64,000 nt of DNA from positions 62,001-126,000 of the forward strand of contig CAYXHM010000007.1 in the NCBI GenBank assembly GCA_964464965.1. Direction: 5' to 3'. Each line of letters opens with the position of its first letter. Position 1 is the stretch's first letter. The notes under the pieces are model-generated. The model was not told the origin of the DNA. It ran no database searches and worked only from the letters and a program-made list of their open reading frames with translations. The DNA comes from UBA5543 sp964464965 (GTDB lineage Bacteria; Bacteroidota; Bacteroidia; Chitinophagales; Chitinophagaceae). The position numbers and the translations under genes were made by a program. Shown one piece after another: positions 7,020 to 15,217 of the stretch.

Positions 7020-8786
7020 TTATTGTTTAATGAATTTATCTATACCGTAGCCTGCACCATCGCCTATGCGGATATAATATATACCGGCTGGCAATGTTGC
7101 TACATTAATAACTGTGGTATTGCCTGTAATAGCAGTTGTACTTAACAGTTGTCCGGTTGTGTTATATATACCGGCGCTTATACCTGTGGTATTGCCATCA
7201 AGAGTTATAGTAAGAACGCCATTAGCCGGGTTAGGGAAAATGCGGATGTTGTTCTTTGCATAGATGTTGTTTACAGACGTGCTTGTGTTTTCATCAAATA
7301 CAGCAAACGGGCTGAAAGAGGTAACGCCCGTACGTTTAATAGCGTACATGCTTCCAACGGCGGTTGCAGATGCTGATGCTGTAGCATCCCAGTTACCATT
7401 AGTATAATGAGAAAGGTAAGCCTTAGTCCTGTTGAAAGAGTTGACTTCCATCGCTGCGCTCCAGCGTGTTTCTATGTCCACGTTTATATTGGCGGTTGCG
7501 CTGCTGGCTACATACCATGTTGCATTCACCAGGGGTTGCGTGTCATTCAGATTGATGCCTGCTGTGCCGTTTTGTTTTACATCACTATTAACACCTACGC
7601 TGAATTTGCTGGCAGCAGATGTGCTGTTGGCGCTGACAATAGCCGGAGCATAGTTGCCGGCAGTACCAACATGGAAAGTTTGTGAGCTGTTTGCTGCTAC
7701 GTCTATAGACAAAGTGCCTGTATTACCGGTCATTACATAGCTATTGGCAGAGCCCCCGGTTATGGTGGCATTAGTAAGCAGGCTTAAATCACCTGAACTC
7801 ATATCTATCATACCTTTTTGCAGGTTCAATTGTCCTGCAACCTGCAGGTCACCATTGATCATAACTTTTGATGAGCTATTGCCAAGGTTGATGGTGAAAT
7901 CATCAACTGTGTTGCCACCTGAAGAAAAATTGATCATATTACTAAGGCCTGAAGAAGCGTTAATAATGATGTCAGAATTAGAAGAACTGCTGATGGTACC
8001 TGTTCCTTGAAGGTTCCCGGTAGCACCGAATGTCAGGTTACGGCTGTTCAGGTTAAGAGAACCTGCAATAAGGTTCAGCATACCCCTTACTTCCACATCG
8101 GTTGAAAGCATTACAGCAGAACTTGCAGGAATATCTATCGTGATGTTTTTCAAACCGCTACCGGATAATTCTATACCGGTAGTAGCGGCCGTAGTATAAA
8201 TGACATGATAATCGTTGCTTAATGTCAGCATACCGCCACTATTAGTCATCATACCGTTTGATACAATAATGGTTGCATCATTGTTCAGCACAAGTGTGCC
8301 AGATGCCATATCAAGAGTGCCGGCAGCAAGCCTTAACATACCATCTACTGTAATAGTGGATGCTGCGCTTATTGTAGCGTTGTCATTCGTCCAGTTATCC
8401 ACCGTAAGGTTTCCGGCGAAATTGTACCCTGAAGTGAATGATGTGTACAAACTATCTACGATAATGTTGCCAATTCCGCTAAGTGAACCTGTAGTAAGTG
8501 ACAGATAATTGCCGGGGTCACCGGTTAATGTACCATCTACCTGCAAGCTGCCTGTACCGGATATGCTTTGGTCCTGGTCAAGCGTGATGTTAATACCCAG
8601 CGGAATTACGATGTCATCGGAAGATGTCAATGCAGGAGGTATCAATCCACCAGACCATGAAGCGGAACTGCTGAAGTTACCGGATAGAATAGCCGTATAT
8701 GTTGCGGCTTTAACGCTCATGTTCACTAATAAGGCAAAACCGAGAAATAGGATGCCTTTCTTAATTGTAGTAAAATTTGTATTCAT
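7020..8786 (-). CDS. Secreted repeat protein with T9SS type A sorting domain
   Basis: A 588-residue protein with a signal peptide (about 1-27, GILFLGFALLVNMSVKA) and a C-terminal T9SS sorting domain (about 506-588) containing IRIFPNPANGVLTI and LPAGIYYIRI. The body is rich in Ser, Gly, Asn and Thr, with many loosely repeated strands of the form GTLxLxxxATI and GMLNLIAGSLNL, as in beta-helix or adhesin-like cargo. A tryptophan-containing N-terminal part (SASWSGGLIPP) followed by IVIPLGINITLD resembles the start of other Bacteroidota cell-surface repeat proteins. It should be exported through Sec and the type IX system and attached to or released from the surface. No enzymatic motif was found. 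Confidence 0.85.
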   Translation of the reverse strand: MNTNFTTIKKGILFLGFALLVNMSVKAATYTAILSGNFSSSASWSGGLIPPALTSSDDIVIPLGINITLDQDQSISGTGSLQVDGTLTGDPGNYLSLTTGSLSGIGNIIVDSLYTSFTSGYNFAGNLTVDNWTNDNATISAASTITVDGMLRLAAGTLDMASGTLVLNNDATIIVSNGMMTNSGGMLTLSNDYHVIYTTAATTGIELSGSGLKNITIDIPASSAVMLSTDVEVRGMLNLIAGSLNLNSRNLTFGATGNLQGTGTISSSSNSDIIINASSGLSNMINFSSGGNTVDDFTINLGNSSSKVMINGDLQVAGQLNLQKGMIDMSSGDLSLLTNATITGGSANSYVMTGNTGTLSIDVAANSSQTFHVGTAGNYAPAIVSANSTSAASKFSVGVNSDVKQNGTAGINLNDTQPLVNATWYVASSATANINVDIETRWSAAMEVNSFNRTKAYLSHYTNGNWDATASASATAVGSMYAIKRTGVTSFSPFAVFDENTSTSVNNIYAKNNIRIFPNPANGVLTITLDGNTTGISAGIYNTTGQLLSTTAITGNTTVINVATLPAGIYYIRIGDGAGYGIDKFIKQ

Positions 8787-8896
8787 ATTATTGCATTTTG
8801 GAGTTAAGAATATATCGCTCTATAAAGTAAATAATCATGCCAGCGAGACCGATTTTTGATGTTTTTGTTTAAAATGCCGGAATGTATAATTTGTGT

Positions 8897-9424
8897 ATGA
8901 AAAGTATGAGTATGCAACGACCAACAACAGAAGAATACAAGCCTTATGCACAGAAATATATAGACCTTGTGCCTGGAGGGGATATACTGGACATTTTGCA
9001 GGAAAATAAAGAAGATGTAACCCGGTTTTTCGGGTGCCTGCCTGCAGACAAACACGACTATAGCTATGCGCCTGGCAAATGGACGGTGAAGCAGGTTCTA
9101 CTGCACATGACAGATGTGGAGAGAGTAATGAGCTACCGGGCATTGGTTGGGGCGAGGGGCGATATGCAGACTATTATCCACAATATGGATGAAAACCTCT
9201 ACGCAGCAAATGCCACTGCTACAGGCAGGACCATGGAGGACCTGCTGGATGAATTTACGGTAGTGCGCGATGCTTCACAACAATTGTTCAGGCATATAAG
9301 CGAAGAGGAGAGTATACGACGTACCACCAATTACGACGGTACATATTTCACGCCCAGGTCGCTGGCGTACTTTATTGCCGGGCATGGTTTACACCATATA
9401 AATATAATAAAGGAACGGTACTGA
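8897..9424 (+). CDS. DinB-like (YfiT/DinB four-helix bundle) protein
   Basis: A protein of about 175 residues matching the DinB/DUF664 family, metal-binding four-helix bundles often acting as thiol-dependent transferases. Histidines expected to bind metal occur in VLLHMTDVE and in the C-terminal GHGLHHINIIKERY. Several ATG codons lie close together (8882, 8897, 8906, 8912). A -7-like sequence, TATAATTTG at 8885-8893, overlaps the first, so 8897 or later is preferred; family alignment would also allow 8912. The substrate is unknown. The gene converges on the desaturase gene and shares a hairpin with its end. Confidence 0.8.
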   Translation: MKSMSMQRPTTEEYKPYAQKYIDLVPGGDILDILQENKEDVTRFFGCLPADKHDYSYAPGKWTVKQVLLHMTDVERVMSYRALVGARGDMQTIIHNMDENLYAANATATGRTMEDLLDEFTVVRDASQQLFRHISEEESIRRTTNYDGTYFTPRSLAYFIAGHGLHHINIIKERY

Positions 9425-9431
9425 AAACAGT

Positions 9432-9461
9432 AAGTTCATCGCTTACTCTTGCGATGAACTT
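9432..9461 (+). terminator. Terminator between DinB-like gene and desaturase gene
   Basis: AAGTTCATCGC (9432-9442) pairs perfectly with GCGATGAACTT (9451-9461), followed by TTT on the plus strand. The right arm lies inside the last codons of the desaturase gene, so the hairpin is shared by two converging genes. Confidence 0.7.
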
Positions 9462-10204
9462 TTTAATGGTATTGGTTGCAGCTTGGGTATCCTGATAATG
9501 CGTAACCATCCAAGCAGACGGATAAGCGGATATACAGGGTCTATCTCGTGCCAGCGTTTGCCAAAATTGATAGCTGAAGGGCGTTTGTGGTGGTTATTGT
9601 GATAAGACTCACCCAGCATGAATATGTCTATGAATAACAGATTTCGAGACGTGTTTTTCAGCCTGAAATTGATATAGCCATATTTGTGGGCAAACCAATT
9701 GATAACCGCACCGTGAAAAGCAGCCATGCCCAGTATAATGGGCAATAACAGGTACACCCAGGGGTTAGTAGCAAATGCTATGAATAGCCCGATATAAGCA
9801 GCACCCCATATTATGCGTGACAGGTTAGAATTCGCCCATTTGTCAAAGCTTTTCCACTCGGGCAGATTTTTTGTAAAACGTGGTTCTACAATCATCTTGT
9901 TATTTACAATGTCATTGTAAAATCCCCTTGTACGCATCATCATGCTGAACAGGTTTGATGAGAATGCAGGGGAGTGCGGGTCTTTATCTGTATCTGTATA
10001 GGCATGGTGCATGCGGTGCATAATAGCATACGCGCGCGGGCTAAGGTAGTGGGGACCTTGTGTAATGTAAGTGAAAATAAAAAAGAAACGTTCCCATCCT
10101 TTACTCATGGTAAACGCACCATGTGAGGCGTACCTGTGATGAAAAAAGGTTTGTGAAAACAGCGATAAATACCAGACGGCAATAAAAACGATAATTAATA
10201 ACAT
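9443..10204 (-). CDS. Acyl-CoA/fatty-acid desaturase
   Basis: A 253-residue membrane di-iron desaturase of the stearoyl-CoA delta-9 type, which puts a double bond into acyl chains. The three histidine boxes are present: HHRYASH (22-28), HRMHH (63-67) and HNNHH (202-206). Four hydrophobic segments frame the boxes (for example IIVFIAVWYLSLF and WVYLLLPIILGM). It is shorter than eukaryotic enzymes, having no cytochrome b5 domain, so electrons must come from a separate donor. The gene has a perfect -7 element about 130 nt upstream, which leaves an unusually long leader. Such enzymes often adjust membrane fluidity at low temperature; that role here is inference. Confidence 0.9.
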   Translation of the reverse strand: MLLIIVFIAVWYLSLFSQTFFHHRYASHGAFTMSKGWERFFFIFTYITQGPHYLSPRAYAIMHRMHHAYTDTDKDPHSPAFSSNLFSMMMRTRGFYNDIVNNKMIVEPRFTKNLPEWKSFDKWANSNLSRIIWGAAYIGLFIAFATNPWVYLLLPIILGMAAFHGAVINWFAHKYGYINFRLKNTSRNLLFIDIFMLGESYHNNHHKRPSAINFGKRWHEIDPVYPLIRLLGWLRIIRIPKLQPIPLKSSSQE

Positions 10205-10335
10205 AACAACTTCTTGTTGATTAGTGAAAAAATGATCAAGAAGAAGATGAATTAAGTAGGCTGCGTGCTGATATGCAGGTGCCGGAAGAAATTGGAATCG
10301 AATCTTGACAGAAACTACACATTGTAGTAACTGTG

Positions 10336-10343
10336 CAAAGATA
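10336..10343 (-). promoter_or_regulatory. -7 promoter element of the desaturase gene
   Basis: TATCTTTG on the minus strand, a perfect TAnnTTTG. A possible -33 TTG lies at 10370-10368, with a rather long spacer of 24 nt. The predicted leader before the ATG at 10204 is about 127 nt, long compared with the 10-20 nt typical of other genes in this window. Confidence 0.5.
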
Positions 10344-10427
10344 GGTGTACTAATGTTAAGGCTAACCCAATTGTAATGTGGAGCATGTTATAGCCTTGTT
10401 ATGTCCATTGACCAGAGTTTTGGTGAT

Positions 10428-11225
10428 TTACCAGCTACCGCTGGCGCCGCCACCACCAAAACTGCCTCCGCCAAAACCACCAAAGCCTCCGCTACTGCTG
10501 CTGCCGCCGCCCCAGCCGCCACCACTGTGACCGCCACGGCCACCTAACAGGCTGCCCAGTAACATGCCCGTAGCAACGTCGCTAAAGCCACGGCCACTCA
10601 TGTAGCCACCGCCCCCGCTGCCACCACCACGATTGCGGAATATAAATGCAATAATGAGAATGAAAATTATAAGGCCTATTGTAAAGCCTACCGGTACTTT
10701 TTCCTTGCCATGATGGTAATCTTCCTCAGCTTTGTACTCGCCTTTTGTTGCCGCAATTACAGCATCTGCAGCTTTGTTGAAACCGCCATAAAAATCACCT
10801 TGTTTAAATTGCGGTACTATTTCGTTGCGGATGATGCGCCCGCTTACTATATCTGTCAACGCACCCTCCAGCCCGTAACCGGTTGAGATGTTTATCTTCC
10901 TGTCGTCTTTTGATGCTAATATAACTACGCCATTGTCCTTGCCTTGGCGTCCTACGCCCCAACGGTTGCCTAGTTCTACGGCGTACTGTGACACTTCGTA
11001 GTTGCCCAGGCTTTTTAAAGTAACAATAGTGATCTGCGTAGAAGATGTTTTTTCATATTCCTGCAACTTTGCTTCCAGCTTAGCTACCTGTTCCGCACTC
11101 ATCATACCGGCAAAATCGTTTACCAGCCGTGGCGGGTTTGGCTTTGCAGGAAAATCCTTATCGCCCGCAAATACAGCTATGTGCGATAATGTTATAATGA
11201 ATAAGACAGCCAGATAACGTAACAA
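10428..11225 (-). CDS. TPM-domain membrane protein with glycine-rich tail (YgcG family)
   Basis: A 265-residue protein with a signal peptide (1-20), a TPM domain (about 32-155; LVNDFAGMMSAEQ, TQITIVTLKSLG, NGVVILASKDDRKI, STGYGLEGALTD), one membrane segment (about 178-197) and a tail made almost entirely of Gly and Ser with scattered Phe and Trp, ending GGGGASGSW. This is the YgcG architecture. The TPM domain should face the periplasm. It is the last gene of the LemA-TPM-TPM operon, a set conserved in many bacteria whose role is not settled; TPM proteins have been linked to photosystem repair in plants and LemA to envelope stress. Confidence 0.88.
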   Translation of the reverse strand: MLRYLAVLFIITLSHIAVFAGDKDFPAKPNPPRLVNDFAGMMSAEQVAKLEAKLQEYEKTSSTQITIVTLKSLGNYEVSQYAVELGNRWGVGRQGKDNGVVILASKDDRKINISTGYGLEGALTDIVSGRIIRNEIVPQFKQGDFYGGFNKAADAVIAATKGEYKAEEDYHHGKEKVPVGFTIGLIIFILIIAFIFRNRGGGSGGGGYMSGRGFSDVATGMLLGSLLGGRGGHSGGGWGGGSSSSGGFGGFGGGSFGGGGASGSW

Positions 11226-11249
11226 TTTCTTCTCCTTTGGTTTATGCAG

Positions 11250-11708
11250 TTATTTGCCAAATACTATTTCGTCGGGTAATTCATTCCTGTGTACGGATGG
11301 GTCGTAGGGGAAGCTTCTTGCCAGTGCTTCACCCAGTTCGTTAATACAGGCAACAAACCCCATAGCCATTTGGCCCGCGCGTAAATGTTCCTGGAAGATA
11401 TGCGCTGCATGTTTCCAGAACTCTGCGCCCCCTGCCTGTATATATATCTGTTCATCGCCCAGGATAGCAAACTGGTGGTCGTGATATGCCATATACACCA
11501 GCACCGCATTGCGGCGTTCTGTCTGTGCCATACCCAGCTCCAGGAAAACCTCCTTGGCGCGCTCCATAGCATCTACATAAGCACAATGCGCTTCCATAAA
11601 CACCCGCAACTCGCCGGTTGTGTTTTTTTCCGCCTTCTGTATGGCTGCCACTACAAGTGCTTGCTCCTCTTTACTAAGCGGCAGCTTATTTTTTTCAAAT
11701 AAGCTCAT
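11250..11708 (-). CDS. Short TPM-domain protein
   Basis: A 152-residue TPM-domain protein without signal peptide or membrane segment. Family features are LSKEEQALVVAAIQKAEKNT near the start, TGELRVFMEAHC (31-42), RRNAVLVYMAYHDHQFAILGD (about 65-85) and the C-terminal FPYDPSVHRNELPDEI. In LemA-linked operons this protein usually stands between LemA and the membrane TPM protein, as it does here (12 nt after lemA, 24 nt before the next gene). It probably works in the cytoplasm or at the inner face of the membrane; its biochemical function is not established. Confidence 0.85.
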   Translation of the reverse strand: MSLFEKNKLPLSKEEQALVVAAIQKAEKNTTGELRVFMEAHCAYVDAMERAKEVFLELGMAQTERRNAVLVYMAYHDHQFAILGDEQIYIQAGGAEFWKHAAHIFQEHLRAGQMAMGFVACINELGEALARSFPYDPSVHRNELPDEIVFGK

Positions 11709-11720
11709 GATTGGTTCTGT

Positions 11721-12311
11721 TTAGAATTCTACTTTAGGAGCTTTCTCTGCACCTGCTTCTGCTTCAAACATGCCCTTCTTCTGGAAGCCAAGCATTCCCG
11801 CCAGCAGGTTGTTAGGGAAAGCGCGAACTTTTACATTATAGTCCCTTACGCTTTCATTAAAGTTTTTACGAGCAACAGTAATACGGTTTTCCGTGCCCTC
11901 TAATGCGACCTGCAGGTCAAGAAAGTTTTGGTTCGCTTTCAGTTGAGGGTATTGCTCACTCACTACCATCAACCTGCCAAGCGCCTGGCTTAGCTGGCCC
12001 TGTGCAGCCTGGAATTGTTGCAGTTTTTCAGGAGTAAGGTCGTCCGGGTCAACTCTTATAGATGTTGCTTTTGCACGTGCTTCTATCACTTGTGTCAGGG
12101 TAGTTTGCTCAAACTCTGCAGCGCCTTTTACTGTAGCTACCAGGTTGGGCACCAGGTCGGCACGACGCTGATACTGGTTTTCTACTTCACCCCAATTGCT
12201 TTTTACTTCTTCATCAACAGTTACAAGGGATTTTTGCAGGTTACATGCCTGGCATCCGCCTATTAATAATATACCTAAGAGAACGACTAGTACGATAGTT
12301 CCTTTTTTCAT
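11721..12311 (-). CDS. lemA: LemA family protein
   Basis: A 196-residue LemA protein: an N-terminal hydrophobic anchor (IVLVVLLGILLIGGC) followed by a mainly helical domain. The conserved LemA motifs NQYQRRADLVPNLVATVKG (about 45-63) and NQNFLDLQVALEGTENRI (about 123-140) are clear, as is YNVKVRAFP near 164. A cysteine at 20 (IGGC) could be a lipobox, making it a lipoprotein. First gene of the LemA-TPM-YgcG operon, driven by a perfect -7 element 17 nt upstream. LemA proteins are widespread but their molecular role is unsolved. Confidence 0.92.
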   Translation of the reverse strand: MKKGTIVLVVLLGILLIGGCQACNLQKSLVTVDEEVKSNWGEVENQYQRRADLVPNLVATVKGAAEFEQTTLTQVIEARAKATSIRVDPDDLTPEKLQQFQAAQGQLSQALGRLMVVSEQYPQLKANQNFLDLQVALEGTENRITVARKNFNESVRDYNVKVRAFPNNLLAGMLGFQKKGMFEAEAGAEKAPKVEF

Positions 12312-12328
12312 TTTTGTGTTATTTTATG

Positions 12329-12336
12329 CAAAAGTA
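12329..12336 (-). promoter_or_regulatory. -7 promoter element of the lemA operon
   Basis: TACTTTTG on the minus strand, a perfect match to TAnnTTTG, 17 nt before the lemA ATG. Confidence 0.55.
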
Positions 12337-12358
12337 ACATGTTTTGCCACATAAACAG

Positions 12359-12386
12359 AAAAGTGCCGTAGTTACACGGCACTTTT
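12359..12386 (-). terminator. Terminator after the 172-residue barrel gene
   Basis: AAAAGTGCCGT (12359-12369) pairs perfectly with ACGGCACTTTT (12376-12386) across 6 nt. It lies 23 nt after the stop codon of the minus-strand gene ending at 12410; the T-runs at both ends allow bidirectional use. Confidence 0.75.
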
Positions 12387-12409
12387 ACAATACGTTATCA
12401 AAAAAACTC

Positions 12410-12928
12410 TTACCTGAAATAAAAGCGTGCGCTTGCACCAAACATATTATGTGAGAAAAAGTATGGCCCTCCATTGTCGAAGTTGATGGCAGGTTTAATA
12501 TCCGCACTCAGTCCCAGTGGTATTTTTTTAAAGAGATATTCTACACCACCTATGGCATCTATACCTACGATAGGCCTGGCACCATTATCCCAGGTGTTGA
12601 TACGCTCGTTGTACCACCAGCCATTGTCCCACACTCCGGCGTGTAAACCACCACCAAAGAATAGCCTCCACGAGGGGTCAGGTAGTGGTATTACTCCTTC
12701 CAGCAAGGCTACTGCCGTAAAGCTTTCACCCGGCAGGGATAGTATGCCACCTGCGTTCAGTTGCCCTTCAAAAGCCAGGTGTTTGCCCATCATCGCCTTC
12801 ACATTAAAGCCGCCACCGTCCGGTGTTGCGCGAAGTCCTATGCCGGCCATACCCTTCTGGGCATTTGCCTGCTGCGTTGTAAATAATGTTGTTGTAAACA
12901 GTCCTAAAAATAAAATCAGCTTTTGCAT
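12410..12928 (-). CDS. Small outer-membrane beta-barrel-like protein
   Basis: A 172-residue protein with a cleavable signal (MQKLILFLGLFTTTLFTTQQANAQ) and a body of alternating hydrophobic strands rich in Gly and aromatic residues (GLRATPDGGGFNVKAMMG, WRLFFGGGLHAGVWDN, GLSADIKPAINF). It ends ASARFYFR; aromatic C-terminal strands are usual in outer-membrane barrels. About eight strands would fit an OmpW/OmpA-size barrel. No specific family is recognised, and a soluble periplasmic beta-protein remains possible. Single gene with its own terminator. Confidence 0.6.
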   Translation of the reverse strand: MQKLILFLGLFTTTLFTTQQANAQKGMAGIGLRATPDGGGFNVKAMMGKHLAFEGQLNAGGILSLPGESFTAVALLEGVIPLPDPSWRLFFGGGLHAGVWDNGWWYNERINTWDNGARPIVGIDAIGGVEYLFKKIPLGLSADIKPAINFDNGGPYFFSHNMFGASARFYFR

Positions 12929-13035
12929 ATGTAAATGAGTTGTTCCGTTGATAGAAACGAATACAGGCGGTAATGGTTCAAAATTTAGTTTTCTTTAACA
13001 AGATGTTCAGGCTGTAATGGCATGGTGTAAATCAT

Positions 13036-13043
13036 TACTTTTG
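13036..13043 (+). promoter_or_regulatory. -7 promoter element of kynU
   Basis: TACTTTTG, a perfect TAnnTTTG, ends 19 nt before the kynU ATG. No clear -33 TTTG at the expected distance. Confidence 0.5.
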
Positions 13044-13062
13044 CGCAAATAATTATACTACA

Positions 13063-14334
13063 ATGAACTACGAAGCCAGTTTGGACTACGCAAAAGGAGA
13101 AGACCAGGTGGACATTTTAGGCCATTTTCGTACACGTTTCCTTTTTCCGCAGCACAATGGTAAAGATGTGATTTATATGTGCGGTAATTCATTGGGCCTG
13201 CAACCGCAAAGCGTGGGTTACCTGATGCAGCAGGAACTGAAAGACTGGGCTCAACATGGGGTAGAGGGGCATTTCCGCGCTGCTATACCATGGTTCTCTT
13301 ATCATCATGCTTTTTCTGAAAGATTGGGGAGGCTGGTAGGGGCCGGTAAAGATGAAGTTGTAGCTACAAATACCCTGACGGTGAACCTGCAGTTGCTGAT
13401 GATATCATTTTACCGTCCACAGGGTAAGCGTTATAAAATAATGATGGAAGCCGGTGCATTCCCCAGCGACCAGTATGCTGTGGAAACACAGGTGCGTATG
13501 CATGGCTATGAGCCGGATGATGCAATAATAGAAATAGCCCCGAGAGCAGGAGCGCATATAATAGAAGAAGCAGATATTATTAAAGCAATAGAAGAAGCAG
13601 GTGATAGCCTTGCGCTGGTTATGTTTGGCGGTGTAAATTATTATACCGGGCAGTATTTCGATATGAAAAGTATAACCGGGGCTGCACACAAAGTTGGGGC
13701 TTATGCAGGGTACGACCTGGCGCACGCTGTAGGTAATATTCCTTTGCAACTGCACGACTGGGATGTGGATTTCGCCTGCTGGTGCTCATACAAATACCTC
13801 AACTCTGGCCCGGGTGGCGTAGGCGGATTGTATGTACATGAAAAACATTATAGCAACCCGGGCATATTCCGCCTGGCAGGCTGGTGGGGAAATGAAGAGA
13901 AGGACCGCTTTAAAATGCGAAAAGGGTTCATCCCCCAAAATAATGCAGGTAGCTGGCAGATGAGTAACGCTCCTGTGTTTAACATGGTGGCGCATAATGC
14001 AGCCCTTGATATTCATGACAAGGCAGGTATAAAAGCCCTGAGAGAGAAAAGCGAAAAGCTGACAGGATATATGGAATACCTGCTGCGGCAAATAACGCAT
14101 TTGTCTTTCCAGATAATAACCCCGACAGACCCTGCACGCAGGGGGTGCCAGTTGTCTTTGTTGTTTACAGACAGGGGCAGGGAAGTGTTTGATGCCCTGA
14201 CCAATCATGGTGTAATAGCAGACTGGCGCGAACCGAATGTTATACGTATAGCGCCTGTGCCATTGTATAACACTTTTGAGGATGCATATAGGTTCTATGA
14301 GATATTGATGAACGTGGGTAAACCAAGCGCATAA
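13063..14334 (+). CDS. kynU: Kynureninase
   Basis: A 423-residue PLP enzyme of normal length that cleaves L-kynurenine (or 3-hydroxykynurenine) to anthranilate (or hydroxyanthranilate) and alanine. Family motifs: MCGNSLGLQPQ (39-49), ATNTLTVNLQLL (101-112), FPSDQYAV (133-140), the PLP-ring aspartate in GYDLAHAVGN (216-225; Asp218) and the PLP-binding Lys244 in CSYKYLNSGPGG (241-252). The C-terminal domain ends with RIAPVPLYNTFEDAY. Tryptophan dioxygenase, kynurenine formamidase and the mono-oxygenase are not next to it, so the pathway genes must be elsewhere. A lipoprotein gene follows after 19 nt. Confidence 0.95.
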   Translation: MNYEASLDYAKGEDQVDILGHFRTRFLFPQHNGKDVIYMCGNSLGLQPQSVGYLMQQELKDWAQHGVEGHFRAAIPWFSYHHAFSERLGRLVGAGKDEVVATNTLTVNLQLLMISFYRPQGKRYKIMMEAGAFPSDQYAVETQVRMHGYEPDDAIIEIAPRAGAHIIEEADIIKAIEEAGDSLALVMFGGVNYYTGQYFDMKSITGAAHKVGAYAGYDLAHAVGNIPLQLHDWDVDFACWCSYKYLNSGPGGVGGLYVHEKHYSNPGIFRLAGWWGNEEKDRFKMRKGFIPQNNAGSWQMSNAPVFNMVAHNAALDIHDKAGIKALREKSEKLTGYMEYLLRQITHLSFQIITPTDPARRGCQLSLLFTDRGREVFDALTNHGVIADWREPNVIRIAPVPLYNTFEDAYRFYEILMNVGKPSA

Positions 14335-14353
14335 TTCTGTACATTGCAGTATT

Positions 14354-15142
14354 GTGTTTTTACGCCCGCTATTACTCACTATCCTTTTGCTTTTTGCACT
14401 GAGCGCTTGTGAAACAGGTGTAAGCGAACCTGGTGAAGCGCCCCGGCAACAGGGTGTTCATGTTGATACCGCCGCTACTGAAGATATCTATGCAGATATA
14501 GATGCGTGGCAGGGCAATATTGATGGGAGATACCCTGTACTGATGTGGTACCGCATATTTGATGATGTTGTTAGTGGTTACCTGTTTTATACGGAAAACA
14601 AATCAGGAGATTCAATAAGAATAATAGGCCATACAAGAGACAGCCTGGCAAGAATACTGGAAGTGTGGCCTGATGGCCATGTGTCCGGTATATGGAATAT
14701 GGAACTGCATGCTTCGTCGGCAGAGGGGACGTGGTATGCACCCGGAACCGGTAAAGAATACAACGCATCACTAATGCACATAGATACGGCCGTAACCATA
14801 CAAGACATAAAGACGGAAGATGAGTTGACGGGAAGGTATGAGTACAGCTATGGTGACAATGGTGCCCGCGGCGTTCTGAAGGTTTTGCAGCAAGGTGATA
14901 CCATAACTATTGGCTTTGACAACGTAACAGCGGCACCTGCGCGCAATCTTGCGGTTTTGGATGCAACACCCCTGCCTTTGAAAGGCAATGAAGCTGTGTA
15001 TTCCGTCAACGATTATGGTAATTGCTCGGTGCGCATAAGGTTTTACCACAACTTTGCGGTAGTAAACTATATAGACAGCCGGAACAGGTGTGGTTTCGGC
15101 CACAATGCTACTGTGGACGGTATTTACTTTAAGATTGAATAG
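14354..15142 (+). CDS. Lipoprotein, function unknown
   Basis: A 262-residue protein that starts with GTG (14354); an in-frame stop further upstream and no closer ATG make this the best start. The N-terminus is a clear lipoprotein signal (LLLTILLLFALSAC, Cys19). The mature protein is acidic, with repeated beta-type segments (YPVLMWYRIF, GYLFYTENKSGDSIRIIG, GTWYAPGTGKEYNASL), and a second half with another beta unit ending CGFGHNATVDGIYFKIE. No known family. It may be co-transcribed with kynU but nothing shows a functional link. Confidence 0.65.
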   Translation: MFLRPLLLTILLLFALSACETGVSEPGEAPRQQGVHVDTAATEDIYADIDAWQGNIDGRYPVLMWYRIFDDVVSGYLFYTENKSGDSIRIIGHTRDSLARILEVWPDGHVSGIWNMELHASSAEGTWYAPGTGKEYNASLMHIDTAVTIQDIKTEDELTGRYEYSYGDNGARGVLKVLQQGDTITIGFDNVTAAPARNLAVLDATPLPLKGNEAVYSVNDYGNCSVRIRFYHNFAVVNYIDSRNRCGFGHNATVDGIYFKIE

Positions 15143-15217
15143 TATTACGAATGAATGACAAAACAGTGCATATCTTTAAGGAAGATTTAACACATATAAC
15201 CACAAACTTTCTCCCTT

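Noticed and set aside
13786..14379. 197-codon open frame antisense to kynU
   Set aside because: Rich in Cys, His and Tyr, as expected for a shadow of a real gene; kynureninase motifs on the plus strand are unambiguous.
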